A DNA stretch of 50,000 bases from Neocallimastix lanati (nom. inval.) (GCA_016946835.1 JACVTC010000041.1:1097501-1147500); one strand, 5' to 3'; shown: positions 1-13,480, counted from the first letter of the stretch. A program made the numbers and translations. The notes: generated by a model not told the origin, from the letters alone.

Positions 1-30
1 AACCTAACATATATTCATCTTCTTCACCAT

Positions 31-61
<31 letters not shown>

Positions 62-1899
62 TTCTTCTTCTTCATATTCATCATCATCCTCATCATCCTC
101 ATCATCATCTTCTTCTTCTTCCTCCATATCATCTAATTTTTCTTTTGATAATAAATCCACTTGTTTTTTAGATTTAATCATTTGTTTAGTCACTGAATAA
201 TTACCATTTGTTTTGGAACCTGTAAGATTTATATCATTTTCAAACTTTAACTTTTTCTCAATAACATTTAAAATTTCATCACTATTGAAAAATTCCAAAT
301 TATCTTCATTATCATTATCATTGCCATTGTTATTACCAATTTTATCTTTGACTTCTACTTCAAATGCTGTTTTGAATTCTTCATCTTCATCTTCATCATC
401 ATCCTCATCTCCTTTCATTAATTCTTCAGTATCATCATCACTTTCTTCATCCATTAAAATATGTACACTTGGGGCACTGGTTGAGAAATTGACTGCTTTA
501 GTTGATTTAGATTTTTGAGTTTTTTGAGTTACATTATTAATATAATAAACTTTACTGTAATCTTCCTTTATATTAACTTTTGGCATTTGTAAAGCCATAT
601 TATTTTGTATCACTTGATTAATATGATTAATTTCATCTTCTTCTGTGTAAAAAAAATTTAGTTCATTATCTTTAATATTTCTATTTTCACGGCTCTCTAT
701 ACTCAAATTATCAGTAGTAGAAGTAATGTTATTAACATTTTTATTATTTGTAGTTATAGTGGCATGATTTGAATTATTACTATTGTTATTGTTGTTCATA
801 TTATTAAATTTTTGATTAATATTGTTTGCCATGGAAGAGGATATCAAATTATTATTAACAAGAAATTCATGAGGATTAAAAGCATTTGTTTTTTTCCCTG
901 AAATAGAAGAATCTAAAGCTTTAATCCATTGATCTCTATCATCTACCGATTGAGCTTGTAATAAATAAGTACGTTCTTTTGTATTAACATAAAAAGCATT
1001 CATTAAATTTTGTTTTTGTGGTTTTGATGAAACGGGGGTTGAATCTGATTTATTAGTATTTATAGATTGAATATACTTTTGTTGATCATTATAATTATAT
1101 ACAGATAATATATCATCTAATGGAATAACTTTTAATAATTTATATTCCTATATAAAAAAAAATAAAAATAAAAATAATATAATATAATATAATATAATAT
1201 AATATATAATAAAATAAAAAGAAATAATATTTTTATAAAAAAAATAATAATAATAATAATAAAAAAAAAAAAAAAGAAAAAAGAAGTTAATACTGATATT
1301 ATAATAATATTTTATTCTTAATACATAAAATCAATGATTATTATTATAATATTGACTTTTATCATAAATATAATTATAATGTTAAATAAATATTACATTA
1401 TATTTAACACTTTAAAAAAAAGGAATTTTATAAAAATAATAGCAATAATAATAATTAAATAAATAATATTATTATTATTAATATACTTTTATTTTATTTT
1501 TTTTTTTTTTTTCTATTACCTTTTCATTTTTATAATAGGATAATCTATTTGGACGAAAAACAAACCAACGTCTTTTCCATACTTTTCTTTTTTCACCTTT
1601 CTTTTTTAAATAACCACTCTTTATAATTTTTTCATTTAATCCAGTATTTATAATGGCTAAAGCATTTTCAATTTCTATTTCAGAATCTACTTCATCATTG
1701 GAAAAAGAATCATCAATATAGCCACTATTTGGATTCTAAAAATAGAATATATATCAATATATATCAAAAAAAAATTCATAAATTAATATAATATAGTAAT
1801 AATTCTGAATTGTTTCTTTATTCTATTAATAGAAGAAATTAAATATTTATATTCAAATAATAAATATATATATAATCATACCTCTTCATATACTATCAT
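1..1899 (-). CDS. PH-domain protein with acidic C-terminal region, 3 exons, 3' end outside window
   Basis: I read three exons: 1899-1882, 1735-1520 and 1147 to the window edge. All join in phase 0 across GT-AG introns. The first exon encodes only MIVYEE. Residues about 44-158 form a pleckstrin-homology domain: it opens with IKSGYLKKKG, continues through VWKRRWFVFRPNRLSYYKNE, and ends with the conserved tryptophan helix RDQWIKAL. The PH domain spans the second intron. After it come an Asn-rich linker and, near the edge, long Asp/Glu runs (GAT/GAA repeats, mostly within 1-130 and 380-450). PH domains of this kind usually bind phosphoinositides or proteins at membranes; that role is inferred from the family. 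The basic first strand would suit lipid binding. No catalytic domain is visible in the part present. The exact orthologue is not recognised, and the start is chosen because it is the only ATG joined in frame. Confidence 0.8.
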
Positions 1900-1936
1900 T
1901 ATATTCAGAATTCTTTTTTTTTTTTTTTTTTATTAC

Positions 1937-1968
<32 letters not shown>

Positions 1969-3324
1969 TTTATCTTTGTTTAATAAAGAATATTTCAATT
2001 TATATTTATACAAATAAAATTAAAAATATATATACTTATTGTGTATAAAATTATTTGTATTTTTTTAAAGAAGAATTTATATTTTCTATTATATTATTTT
2101 TATTAATAGTATTAGTCTTATTGATAAATAAAATGGATAAAAATTTTGTTTGAATAATTTTTTATTGTCTAATTTTTCATTGTCTGAATAAATTATTTTT
2201 TTTTTTTTAAATATATTATTATTTATTTTATTTCTATAAAAAAAAAAAATATATTTTTGTTGTAATAAATATTACTTTATAAATTTTTCTTTTTTATTTT
2301 AAAATTTTTAATATCGCTTTAAATAAATTTCGTTTCAAGTATTTTCAATATAATAAAATCTATTTCTTAAGTATAAATAAATAAATTATGAGAAAATAAT
2401 ATATATATATACAATGTTTTTATTCTATATCTTTATTCTCTTGTTCTTGGCAATAGTCTTTTTTTTTTTCTTTATTCAAAATCCTCTCGAAAACATTTCA
2501 ATATAAGAACTGTTATATTTATTTAAATAAAAAAAAAGATCTTTTTTAGAAAAAAAAAAATAATAAATATATCTTTTTCTTTCTTTCTTTGCTATTATTC
2601 AAATTAATAGATTCTTTATTTATTTTCTTCCCTTTTTATAACTTTACTATTGAAAGTAATATCTAAATTTTAAAATAAAATAAAGAAAAAAAAATATTTT
2701 ATATAATATAAATAATAATAATAATTAAAAAAAAAAAAAAGTAAAAAGTAAAAAGAAAACTAAAATGAAGAAAATAATTTTTATTACTTTATTTTTTTTT
2801 TAAAAATACATTTTTAATCATTTTCTTATTGTTAAATGATAATAAAATAAAAGCAACTATTAATTACCATATATAATAATATATATTATAATATAATAAT
2901 ACATATATACATAATAAATTATTAAATTAAATAATGCAATTCTAAAAAAAATTAATATAAATGTATTTAATAAAGTTTGAATAGATAACTTTTTTTTTGT
3001 AACAGTATCGAATAATAGATTAAAATCTTAAATTAAAACAAGTACCAAAAAAAAAATATAAAAAATATATATTAAATAAATAAATAAATAAGTAAATAAG
3101 TAAATAAATAACTAAAAATTTTTTTTATTCTTGTTTTATTTTATTGTTCATTTAATTTATATATTATTAATATATGTAACCATATAACTTTATTTTTTAA
3201 AAAAGAAATATTTGAATAGAATATTACTTTATTTGTATATATCATATTATATTATCCTTTTTTTATTTATTTATATATTTATTTATTTATTTATATTCAT
3301 TCATTTAGTTATTTTGTTATCCAT

Positions 3325-3363
<39 letters not shown>

Positions 3364-3884
3364 TTAATACTTATTCATAATTTAAAACAATTATTTTTAC
3401 TTTTTAATATTATATAAATAAAACTTGTTATATAGTTAAAATAAAATAATATACAAATTTATTATTAAAATAATAATTAAAATAAAGTCAAAATTTTTTT
3501 TATTTATTAAAAATATTAAAAAAAAAATTGAAACTACTAGAACTTTAATAAATAAGCATTATTATCATATAATTGTTATGTGGCTTATATAATGATAATA
3601 TATATAGGATAGCAAATTCAATATTTTTATTAATAAAAAAATAAGAAAATAATAATATTAAATTATAATAAAATAAATTTGATCATATTTCTCATATTTT
3701 TGTGGCTTATATTATAAGTAGCTTCTTATAAATTATAAAAACTTATAAGCATAATTGAAAATATTGTAATAAAAAAAGTGAAAAAGTTAATGAATATTCT
3801 TTTATAATATCATATTTAATGACCTATTTTCTGATATTATTAGTTTTGCAATTATTATTGTTGTCTTATTATATTAACTATTAT
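1900..3884. other. AT-rich intergenic DNA upstream of the PH gene
   Basis: I see no gene here. The stretch holds poly-T/poly-A tracts (about 1914-1965), short dinucleotide runs, and a TTTA tetranucleotide block at about 3263-3364. A small stem-loop surrounds 3560-3600, where ATTATCATATAA pairs with a downstream copy. It presumably includes the promoter of the PH gene, but no motif can be named. Confidence 0.6.
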
Positions 3885-4168
3885 TATTATTTATTATTTA
3901 TTATTTATTATTTATTATTTATTATTTATTATTTATTATTTATTATTTATTATTTATTATTTATTATTTATTATTTATTATTTATTTATTATTTATTATT
4001 TATTATTTATTATTTATTATTTATTATTTATTATTTATTATTTATTATTTATTTATTATTTATTATTTATTATTTATTATTTATTATTTATTATTTATTT
4101 ATTATTTATTATTATTTATTATTTATTATTTATTATTTATTTATTATTTATTATTTATTATTTATTAT
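3885..4168. repeat. Heptanucleotide microsatellite (TTATTTA)n
   Basis: About 280 bp built of TTATTTA units with occasional 4-bp or 3-bp slips. The array opens a long frame encoding only Leu/Ile/Tyr/Phe repeats, which is a by-product of the repeat and not a gene. The same unit on the other strand (AATAAAT) builds the arrays at about 39.31-39.62 kb and 44.95-45.30 kb. Confidence 0.9.
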
Positions 4169-4445
4169 TATTTATATATTGTACTAGATGAATCAAATGT
4201 AAAATAGCATTAACTTCATTAATATAATTATTTCATCTTTTTAAATTTGGTAAAATTATTTCATGTGTTATAATTTTCCTTATATATATAGCCATTTAAT
4301 TTTTCCATAAAAAAAAAAAAAAAAAAAAAAAAAAAGATATTTTTTTAAAATATTGACAAAATTATTTTTCTATTTTTCTATATCCATATCAATTAATACT
4401 ATTTATTTTATCAATTATAAAAAATAATAGTAATAAGGATTTTTT

Positions 4446-4815
4446 TTTTTTTTTTAAACTAGAATTAATGAGAGGGGAGGGCCTCCAGTCTCTCCCTTAA
4501 GTGTATCAAATTCTCATTGGATTCTTTGCCATATTGTTTCAGCTTCGATGTGTACAACTCTAATACGGAAAGTATTCCCTACAGGTCACTTATTTTCAAT
4601 GATCTTTTAAATAGAGGAAGAAACCACTACACTGATCCTCTCACAGATCAAGTGCTCTTTGCACTTATCAATTATATAATCTAGTAACAGGAATACTTAT
4701 CATGGCGAGTGAACACCAACTTCATATTTAGGGATGAACATCCTGAGAGAATGAAAATCGTCCCATAAAAATTCAGGAGGTAATCGCAAAGTAGATCCGG
4801 AAACCATAATAAAAA
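4446..4815. other. GC-richer island, probable decayed transposon or gene fragment
   Basis: Base composition jumps sharply from surrounding simple sequence to roughly balanced DNA for about 360 bp, then returns to poly-A at about 4860. Several frames are open for 50-60 codons on both strands. On the minus strand one frame starts MVSGSTLRLPPEFLWDDF, then meets stops, and continues with RVVHIEAETIWQRIQ. A plus frame reads SLDSLPYCFSFDVYN and ends at a stop near 4683. None matches a family I know. The sharp borders and the resemblance in composition to the retrotransposon at 11.4-13.5 kb suggest an inserted relic. Confidence 0.45.
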
Positions 4816-6612
4816 GGAGAATTTGTAACTTAAATACAATAATATAAAATATTTATATATAAAAAAAAAAAAAAAAAAAAGATATTCCTTTCAGAATTAA
4901 AAAATAAACAATGTATAATAATTAATACATAAATAATGCATAAGAAATAAATATATAATTCAATTTAAAATAAAGCATAAGAAATAAATAAATAATTCAA
5001 TATAAAATAATGCATAAGAAATAAATAAATAATTAAATAATTTATCATTCAAAAATACTCAAAAATAAATGAATAAATAAAAAAAAAAATGCCAACAAAA
5101 ATAAAAAAAAATTTTAATATTTAAAAATATTTATATATAAATAAATAGTATTTATTTTATATATTATAATATATTATAATATATTATAATAAAATTATAC
5201 ATAATAAATACATATTACATTATATACTTATATATAATAACATACATTTACATATATTTATATTGTATTTAAAATATCTATATAATAATAATATATATTA
5301 TATTATATTATATTACATTTCAATGTACTTGCCATAAATTTTTATGCCAATATTTCAAAATATAATACAATTAAATATTTATTTATATATATCATTATAT
5401 ATATAAATATTCAGGATAAAATCATATATTTTTATATATAAATTATATATTAAATAAAAAAAAATGAATTTTTTATTTTTTTTATAATTATTGTTTTTAA
5501 AATATTTCTTAATTTTATTATTTTTAATTATAAAAAATATTCTAATAAAAAAAATTAAAAAATTAAAAAATTAAATAAATAAATTTCAAATTAATTTATT
5601 ATTATTGCAATTAGTAATATTAAAAAAAAAAAAATTAAAATTTAAAAATTAAAAAATAATTCTTTTTTTTGTTGTTTATTATTTATATATTGTAAATTAA
5701 TGACTTCAAAATTTCAAAGTCTTTTAAATATAATATTTTACTATGTAACTTTTAATAAATTTTTTTTATATAAAAATTACAAAAATAATTTTTAGAAAAT
5801 ATATATGTTTTATGATTAAATAATAAAAAAAAATAATAATTAAAATGATAATAATTAAAAAAAAATAACAATTAAAATAACAATTAAAATAATAAAAATA
5901 TTTATTGAAAGAAATTTTTTTATATTTTTTATTTTTTTTATATTTTTTTTATATATTATTTGTTGTAGAATACAAAACTTTATTTAATATTATTTATAAT
6001 TATTATCTTCATTAAAAAAATAATTATAAATGAAATCAAATAATGTATTTATTATATCTTCAATTACATATTATTATATATTATTTTATATGTATAGAAT
6101 TAATTTGATTTTTTCAATTTGAAAATTAATGATATAGTTTAATACATAATTATAGTTATATTAAATAATGAGGTTTCTTTAACAATATACTTTTTAATTT
6201 ATTTTACCAATAAAAAGCAAGATTATATATTTCTTTTATATATTAAAGATTCAAATATAAATTGAATCCAATATATTGATTAATATTATTTTAAAATTAA
6301 AACAACACAAAAAAATTTTAAATCTTAATATATAAATATACTTTAAGAAAAATAAACATTTTCTAATTGCAAAAATTAAATTCATAATAGGAAAAAAAAA
6401 ATTTAATTTTAATAATCAAAATTTTTTTTAATTTTGTTTTTTACTATATATTATATTATATAAAAATATATTATATATATTAAATTATTAATAAATTAAA
6501 AAAAAAAAGGATGACTTAAATTAATTTGATTCAAATAAATAAAAAAAATTTTTATAGTTCAGTGACGGCTTCTTTTAATTTTTATTTTTTTTTTATTTTT
6601 TTTAATATTTAG

Positions 6613-6655
<43 letters not shown>

Positions 6656-7339
6656 CCACAAAAAAAGTCATTTCACCAGTCATTTCTTTTTTCTTTTTTT
6701 TTTTATTATATTATTTTTATTTCTTAAATTAGAAAATTAATTAAAAATTAAGCCGTAGGAAAAAAAATAATAATAATAATTTATTATTATTACAGATAAC
6801 AAATAATAAAAACTCTATATATAATATGTAAATAAATAAATAAAAAAATTGAAAGCATTTTGCATAATTTAGCATAGCTTTAATTTATTATTTACAAAGT
6901 ATTATATTATTTAATGTTAATTATTAAATTATAAAAAAATATATATAAATATTGATAAATACTTTTATTTTATAATTTTAATATTAATTTTATTTATAGA
7001 TTCATCTTTTTATTTAAAACTAAATCTATATAAATATTATTAATGTCAAATGTTACATAATAAAAAAACACAAACTATAATAATAATTAATGATACGATG
7101 AAACGAATTATGTAACAAAATTATAAAAAATTTTTTTTTAATATTTTTTTATTTATATTTATTTAGTTATTTATCTATATTGATTTGATTATATATTTAT
7201 TTATTTATTATATATATTTATTTATTATTTATTATATTTATTTACCTATTTATTTTTTAATATTTTTTAAAATTCTCCAATCTATTATTATTTTTATTTG
7301 AAATTTATTTTATAAACATATAAAAATATATATAAGAAA
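4816..7339. other. AT-rich intergenic stretch
   Basis: I see no coding region or RNA gene. The stretch consists of A/T homopolymers, TATA dinucleotide patches, imperfect repeats of the type GCATAAGAAATAAATA at about 4930-5040, and a TTTA block at about 6609-6653. Confidence 0.6.
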
Positions 7340-8757
7340 ATTTTAAAAAATATTAAAAAAAATATACTCTCCTTTTTATTAATTAATATTATAACTTTAC
7401 AAAAGAAATAAAAAAAAATAAAATAAAAAAAAGTATAGATATAATATAGTTATAGATATAATATAGTAATAATAGTAATAATCCAAAACTAAAAATAATA
7501 TTTATTTTATAATGGAAAGAACTATATAAAAAGAATTATTGTTGTAAAATATTTATATATACTATAATTTTATAAAATTTTTTATTCTTTTTATAAAAAT
7601 GAATATTTTAAATAAAATATATATACACAGTATATGAGGTTCAATTAAACTTTATAGAATAAAAAAAATAAAACAAGAAATAATATAAAATAATTCATAA
7701 AATAAATGGAAAAAAAAAATATTTAAAAAATAACTTTTTATATGAATAAATAAAAAATATAATAAGATATATATAGTCTATTAAAGTACAAATAATTGTA
7801 TATTGGTGTAATAATTTTTTTTTTTTTTTTTTTTTTTTAATTTTATATTATTATATTAATCGAATATTTTATAAAGTAATAATTTTAAAGACATTTTAAA
7901 TTAAAATAAATATATATAAATGTACTTTTTTTTTTTTTTTTTTTTTACTAATGAATAAGAGATTTTTATTAAATTGTACTTAACAAGGTATGAATTTTTT
8001 TTTAGACTTTTTATTTTGTTATATTTTTTTAAATTTTATATCTAATAACGAATATAAATATTTTTTATATTTATAAGAAAATTAAATTAATGAAAAACCA
8101 TTAATAATTAAAAAAAAATTATGATGATAACAATGGTAATAGTAATTATTATAAAATCTAATAATAAAAAAATAAAAAAGAAAAAGTTTATTAACTAATT
8201 TTCGTTATGTTTAAATATAGTTTATCAAAAGTATATTAAAAAAAATATAATCTAACCTTTTCTTGATCAATTATTATCTCACCTAACCTTTACATTTTAA
8301 AAAAGTTTATTATTAGACTATTAGATTTATAAATTTACAGGTGAAAAGAAAAATATTTATATATATTTTTTATTTTTAATGTTGCTTAAATAATAATATT
8401 AATTATAATACTAAATATTAAATAGTTAATAAAAATATAAAAAAAAAATATGAAAATATAATAAAAATAAAAAAAAATTAGTGATATTAAAAAACACTAA
8501 GTTTAAATTATAATTTTTTTAAGGGATTAATCACTAATTATTTAAGGAGATTTAATATGACGAATAAAGATAAAAACAAAAAGATTATAACATATGATAA
8601 TATATTAATTGTAATAAATAAAATTATATAAATATATAAGAATTGAAACAAAAAATAAAATAAAAAGAAAAAATAAAATATATCAAAACAAAAATTAAAT
8701 TATTATTATTATTATTATTATTTCCTTTTTGTTTCAACTTTTGAATATCTAAATAGT

Positions 8758-8805
<48 letters not shown>

Positions 8806-10038
8806 TTTTCTTTTAAATAAATAAAAGATTTATCATTAGTTAATTCAATTTTTTTTGAAGAAAATGAATTATTATCATTTTTTTTAATAATATATAAACA
8901 GTAATATTCTTATGAATAACGTATAAAATATTAAATTTTTATTATATTTATTATAATTCTATATTTATATATTTTTTTATTTTTTTTTTTTTACCAAAAT
9001 AATTTGTATAATATATATTTATTTAACTATAGTATTAGATTAGATAATAGAACTTTTAATAAGGAAAATATGAAAACAAAAAAAGAAAATATATAATTTA
9101 TAATAAAATGAATACTTAATGATAAAAATGAAGATTAAATAATACTAATATATAACTCATCTGGGATTATTATTTTATTAATCATATATGAATTAATAGT
9201 GTAAAAAATTTGATATTATTCTTTTTTAGTATTATATATATATTATTTTTATTTATTGTTTTTATTATATTATATTTTATACGGAATATTTTTATTGTAT
9301 TATATTTTATTTGGAATATTTTCATTGTATTTCGTTTAAATAAAAACTTTATTTATTATTATTGTTTTTATTATTTATTTTTCTTGTGTTTATTATTCTT
9401 GTGTTTCGTACTTCAAATTTAATTTATTCTCATTTTTTATTTAATTTTTTATTTTTTTCTTTGTATTTTTGTTTTTATTATAATTTTTTATTATATCAAT
9501 TATTTTTTTTCAATTTAATTATCATATTTTATTTTTTTTTTTAATAAAAACTTTATTTTTTATTTTTATTTATTTTTATTATAAATTATTTGTATTTTAT
9601 TTTTATTTATTTGTATTTAGTTATCTTTATTTTTAGAGTTTTCATTCTTATTCTCATTTTTATATTTTATATTTTTTATATTTTATATATATATTTTTTA
9701 TTGGTGCACTTTTCTTCATATATTTTACTAAATGTTATTATTATTATTTTTCTTTATATATATATATATATAAAATTAAATAGAGAGAATATTTGTTGCT
9801 GTATTCTATTTTTATTAGTCAAATTAAAAGAGAAAATGTTATTTATAATTAAAAAGATATATATTTCATAATAAATAATAGATAATATATAAAATATATA
9901 TAAATAAAAAATTTATATATATTCATATATATATGCTATTATAATAATACTTTTAAAAAAAGAAGAGTGTAATGTATAATATTAATTATGGTTAACATAA
10001 TATGGTAATATTGCTATTATTATTATGATGATTATTGT

Positions 10039-10074
<36 letters not shown>

Positions 10075-10097
10075 ATTGGTAATAAAAAAAAAAAGAA

Positions 10098-10134
<37 letters not shown>

Positions 10135-10330
10135 TAATATTGATAATTTTTTACCTCTAAAATAAAAATTTTTATTGTAATAATATCAACAAAAAAAAAA
10201 AAAAAAAAGGAAAAAATTTAATATTTTTTTTTTTTTTTTTTTTTATTTTTTTTTTTTATTTTATTTTTGTAAATACTATTATTATAATGATATTAAATAT
10301 GATTATACTACTACTACTACTACTACTAAA
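7340..10330. repeat. Segmental duplication copy A (non-coding)
   Basis: This segment is collinear with 20856-24770 and, in shuffled blocks, with 25255-25940. Shared anchors include GGATTAATC..CTAATTATTTAAGGAGATTT (8524 and 22427), CTCATCTGGGATTATTATTT (9156 and 23922), and ATAGAGAGAATATTTGTTGC (9780 and 24685). Copies differ by many substitutions and indels, so the event is not recent. Copy A lacks the three large insertions seen in copy B. The long T-rich open frames at 9210-9871 are low-complexity and change between copies; I do not accept them as genes. Confidence 0.85.
8557..8631 (+). other. Small open frame (24 codons) kept open in both duplication copies
   Basis: The frame starts with ATG eight bases after AAGGAG and reads MTNKDKNKKIITYDNILIVI before NKII and a stop. 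The counterpart in copy B (22462-22530) starts and stops at the same places. The two indels between them are each three bases, so the frame survives. No function can be assigned. It may simply be a leftover of a larger decayed gene. Confidence 0.25.
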
Positions 10331-10360
10331 AGATAATAAAAAAAAATTTATATATATATA

Positions 10361-10904
10361 TTATTAGATACTGTAATAAATGATGTAAAAGCTAATGCAT
10401 TAGGTAAAATGCGGATAGGTTCAGATAAAGGATTAAAAAATTATATGGATATAAAAATTAGTAATAAGAGAATAGGTTCAACAATGATTAATAATGGTGA
10501 ATTATTATCAGGCTTAAATGAAGCAAATGGAGAATTTGGACATATTCCTATAAATGAAAATGAAAATAATAAATGTTCATGTGGAAATAAAGGATGTTTA
10601 GAACAATCGAACAATCTATTAGTTTTAATCCATTTATAAATTTAGTTAAAGAAAAAATGAAAAATAAGGAAAGTAGTTAAGAAGATCAACAATTAACTCT
10701 TAAAAAATATTTTTGATACAGTTGAGAAAGGAGAATAAAGTAGCTATTGAATATTGTGTGAAATATATGGAAAATATTTAGGAAAAAGCATTAGCTATTA
10801 TGGTAAGTATTAATAATCCTAGTCATTTTATATTTAATTTCAAGTAAAGATGTTGGTATTATTTTAGGAAGATTAGGAGATTATGCTGGAATATATGGTG
10901 CAGC

Positions 10905-10908
<4 letters not shown>
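10361..10908 (+). pseudogene. Decayed ROK-family sugar kinase (bacterial-type glucokinase/fructokinase)
   Basis: Conceptual translation follows the C-terminal two thirds of ROK kinases in order. INDVKANALGK is the ATP/sugar site (Asp in NDV is the catalytic base position), then the glycine-rich GSTMINNGELLSG. Next comes EANGEFGHIPIN with the zinc-ligand His, then CSCGNKGCLE, the family's CxCGxxGCxE zinc signature. The C-terminal helices read AIEYCVKYMENI and GRLGDYAGIYGAA. The frame breaks after GCLEQ, several stops follow, and the N-terminal ATP-binding DxGGT part is missing upstream. The gene ends inside a 59-base poly-T tract. In life the enzyme would phosphorylate hexoses with ATP. ROK kinases are mainly bacterial, so horizontal acquisition followed by decay is my inference. 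No intron is needed to read it. Confidence 0.8.

Positions 10909-10967
<59 letters not shown>
10909..10967. repeat. Poly-T tract of 59 bases
   Basis: An uninterrupted T run directly abuts the last recognisable codons of the ROK relic. It could be expanded slippage DNA or the tail of a minus-strand insertion. Tracts of 20-50 A or T occur throughout the window, for example at 7818-7838, 17325-17369, 17671-17736, 19862-19914, 26779-26823 and 37551-37593. Confidence 0.9.
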
Positions 10968-10971
<4 letters not shown>

Positions 10972-10997
10972 CTTAGAGAATAACTTTATTTAATCTA

Positions 10998-11359
<362 letters not shown>

Positions 11360-11439
11360 TTACATGATTTGAATGAAAAATAAAATACATGAAATGAAAT
11401 ATTATATATTATATAATTATAAAAGTACGTTAGAAGCAA

Positions 11440-12192
11440 GAGTTTCTAATTTTTTCTCATTCATCGATGATAGCACCGCCTCCATAATTATGAGTAATAG
11501 TTTCAGTATTAGTGTTATCAACCGAATCTGTATCAGATCTTTCACCGGGAGGTGAAAATTCATACCTTATCATTTCAAGGTCGACGCTCTTAGCAACGGT
11601 AGATTCAATGGAATACCATTTTATCATCAATCTAAAAGATCGACCAATTAATGGTAATACGTTTGTTAGAAACTCCGCAAGCCCCACAAAATACGGAACA
11701 GTCAACGAAATATTGTCTACTAATTGTCTTTGTTTCACATTATTAAGTTTAATTTTTTTTTTTTTTTTTTTTTTTTTCAAATATTGAACTCCGGCTAAGA
11801 AGAGCACTCAATATAAAATAATAAATATTATTATCATAATCCTTTTCAGAATCTTAAGAAATATGGATTATTGTTCAATTATCATTTCAAACTTAAAAAA
11901 GAGATCATCCAGAAAAGGTAAAGATTTATTTATGTAATTTTCCAATTAATTTTCCAATTCTTTACAGGTAAAGATCCAGTGAGAAAAGCTAGGTACACTA
12001 ACACCACAACATGGGCAACATTTAGGGCAATCTTCTGAGACTATTTATCATTTAATGGAAATACTAATGTCAAATTTAAAACCACACCTAATTCGAGAAA
12101 TCCAAAAAAATCCCAACCGATACTTAGGATATTGAAAAGTAAAGTTAAGTTTTTGTTTCTGAAATCAATCCGAAATCATTTTCCATGTAAAT

Positions 12193-12240
<48 letters not shown>

Positions 12241-13480
12241 CTTTTGAGGGTTTGAATATAACTCTTTCCCAATAAAACTTTTTTTTTTTTTTTTACCATT
12301 TAAATTCTTATCCAAAGTCCTTGATTCTTTAGTCCATGAGTAATGTGACATAGTAGGAATATTATTAATGAGATGATTAATAATACATGATGAGTTTTTT
12401 CCATTTTCTATATAACACAGACCGCTGAAAGAGGAGGTATTCTCAATTTACAAGCAATATCATAGAGACTAACGTAAGAATTACGAGGTTTAAATCCATA
12501 ACTTTAATAAAGTCCCTCTGTTTATGATTTTTTTTTATAAGCTTTAGAGAATCTAATCTTATTTGAACCAAAGAATAAAGGAAATTAAAACATATTTCTT
12601 CAATGGGAGATTCTAAATGTACACCATACTTATCACAATCACCCAGTGCATCATTAATGAACAAATTGAATAATATTGAGAAGTAGAAGGCATCCTTGCC
12701 TAACACCACAATTAATCGAAAAAATTCTTCTGAGAGATTACCATTAAATAAAGCACGAGCTTTAGAGGATAGATAAAAGTTCCTTAAAAACAGATGACAT
12801 TTACCTCTAATTCTTAAGTTATATTTTTTGGTTAAAATATTAAAGATAGGAACTGAATCATAGGCTTTTTTAAAATCAAGAAAAACAAGATAAGTGAAAT
12901 TTCCTTTAAATTTTCTTCTTTGACAAATTCCCCTAATTGAAAATATATATATATAAACTGATACATTCTTCCTTATTTCTAAAGTCAAATTGTTTTCGGT
13001 CAAACAAATTTATGGTCTAAAGCATATCTAGAAATTCTATTAGTAACAATCTTTAAAATAATTTTTATGCCAACATTAATAAAGAGAAATACCAAAATAA
13101 TTATTGTAATCTGAAAGATTCTTTTTTTGGAATTGATATTATAGAAGCCGAAATTCCACTCTTCAGGGAAATCACCATCCCAGATTTTGTTAAATAATGA
13201 AAGTAAACATTTAGCACAATCAGAATAGTGAACATTTGAAGAAGCGTCTTGATTATAGGATAAATCAGATTTACTAAAGAAGGTTTTAAAAAATTCAATT
13301 GGAATAAGCTTTATTATTTTTCATATCAAGCACGCAGTGTTTTGAATTTCTTCCATAGTGATAGGATCATTAATATCCCAAGTTGAACTAGTATTAGGAT
13401 TAATTCCAAATAAATTTACCCAGTATTCATTATCCAGACTATGTTGAGTAACTTCAGAAGGAGCTGCAAGATTAATTATT
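11440..13480 (-). mobile_element. Degenerate non-LTR (LINE) retrotransposon, 5'-truncated
   Basis: Read on the minus strand with frameshifts, the order matches a LINE polymerase. DINDPITMEEI and IPIEFFKTFF come first, then LFNKIWDGDFPEEWN (fingers). Next is LVFLDFKKAYDSVP (13.0-12.8 kb, the first catalytic Asp block), then ILFNLFINDALGD. After that come thumb sequences (HYSWTKESRTLDK near 12.32 kb), and a cysteine cluster CPKCCPCCGVSVPSFSHWIF near 12.0 kb, typical of LINE C-termini. Last is a tail RQLVDNISLTVPYF to about 11.45 kb. The endonuclease domain is absent. The YADD-type catalytic box that should follow NDALGD and HLESPIEE is deleted. The KNNKA(PG)xD segment is also disrupted, and poly-T runs interrupt the body at about 11.75 and 12.2 kb. 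The copy is dead. Confidence 0.85.

Noticed and set aside
213-518. Plus-strand open frame rich in Ser/Leu
   Set aside because: It is antisense to the Asp/Glu-rich third exon of the minus-strand PH protein.
3819-4187. 122-codon frame
   Set aside because: It is translated heptamer repeat (Tyr-Leu-Leu-Phe-Ile units).
9210-9871. Three overlapping T-rich frames of 60-93 codons
   Set aside because: Phe/Ile/Leu/Tyr-only composition. The matching segment in copy B does not keep the frames, so they are not coding.
11512-11787. Plus-strand frame with ordinary amino-acid use
   Set aside because: The opposite strand continues the LINE C-terminal tail, so this frame is its antisense shadow.
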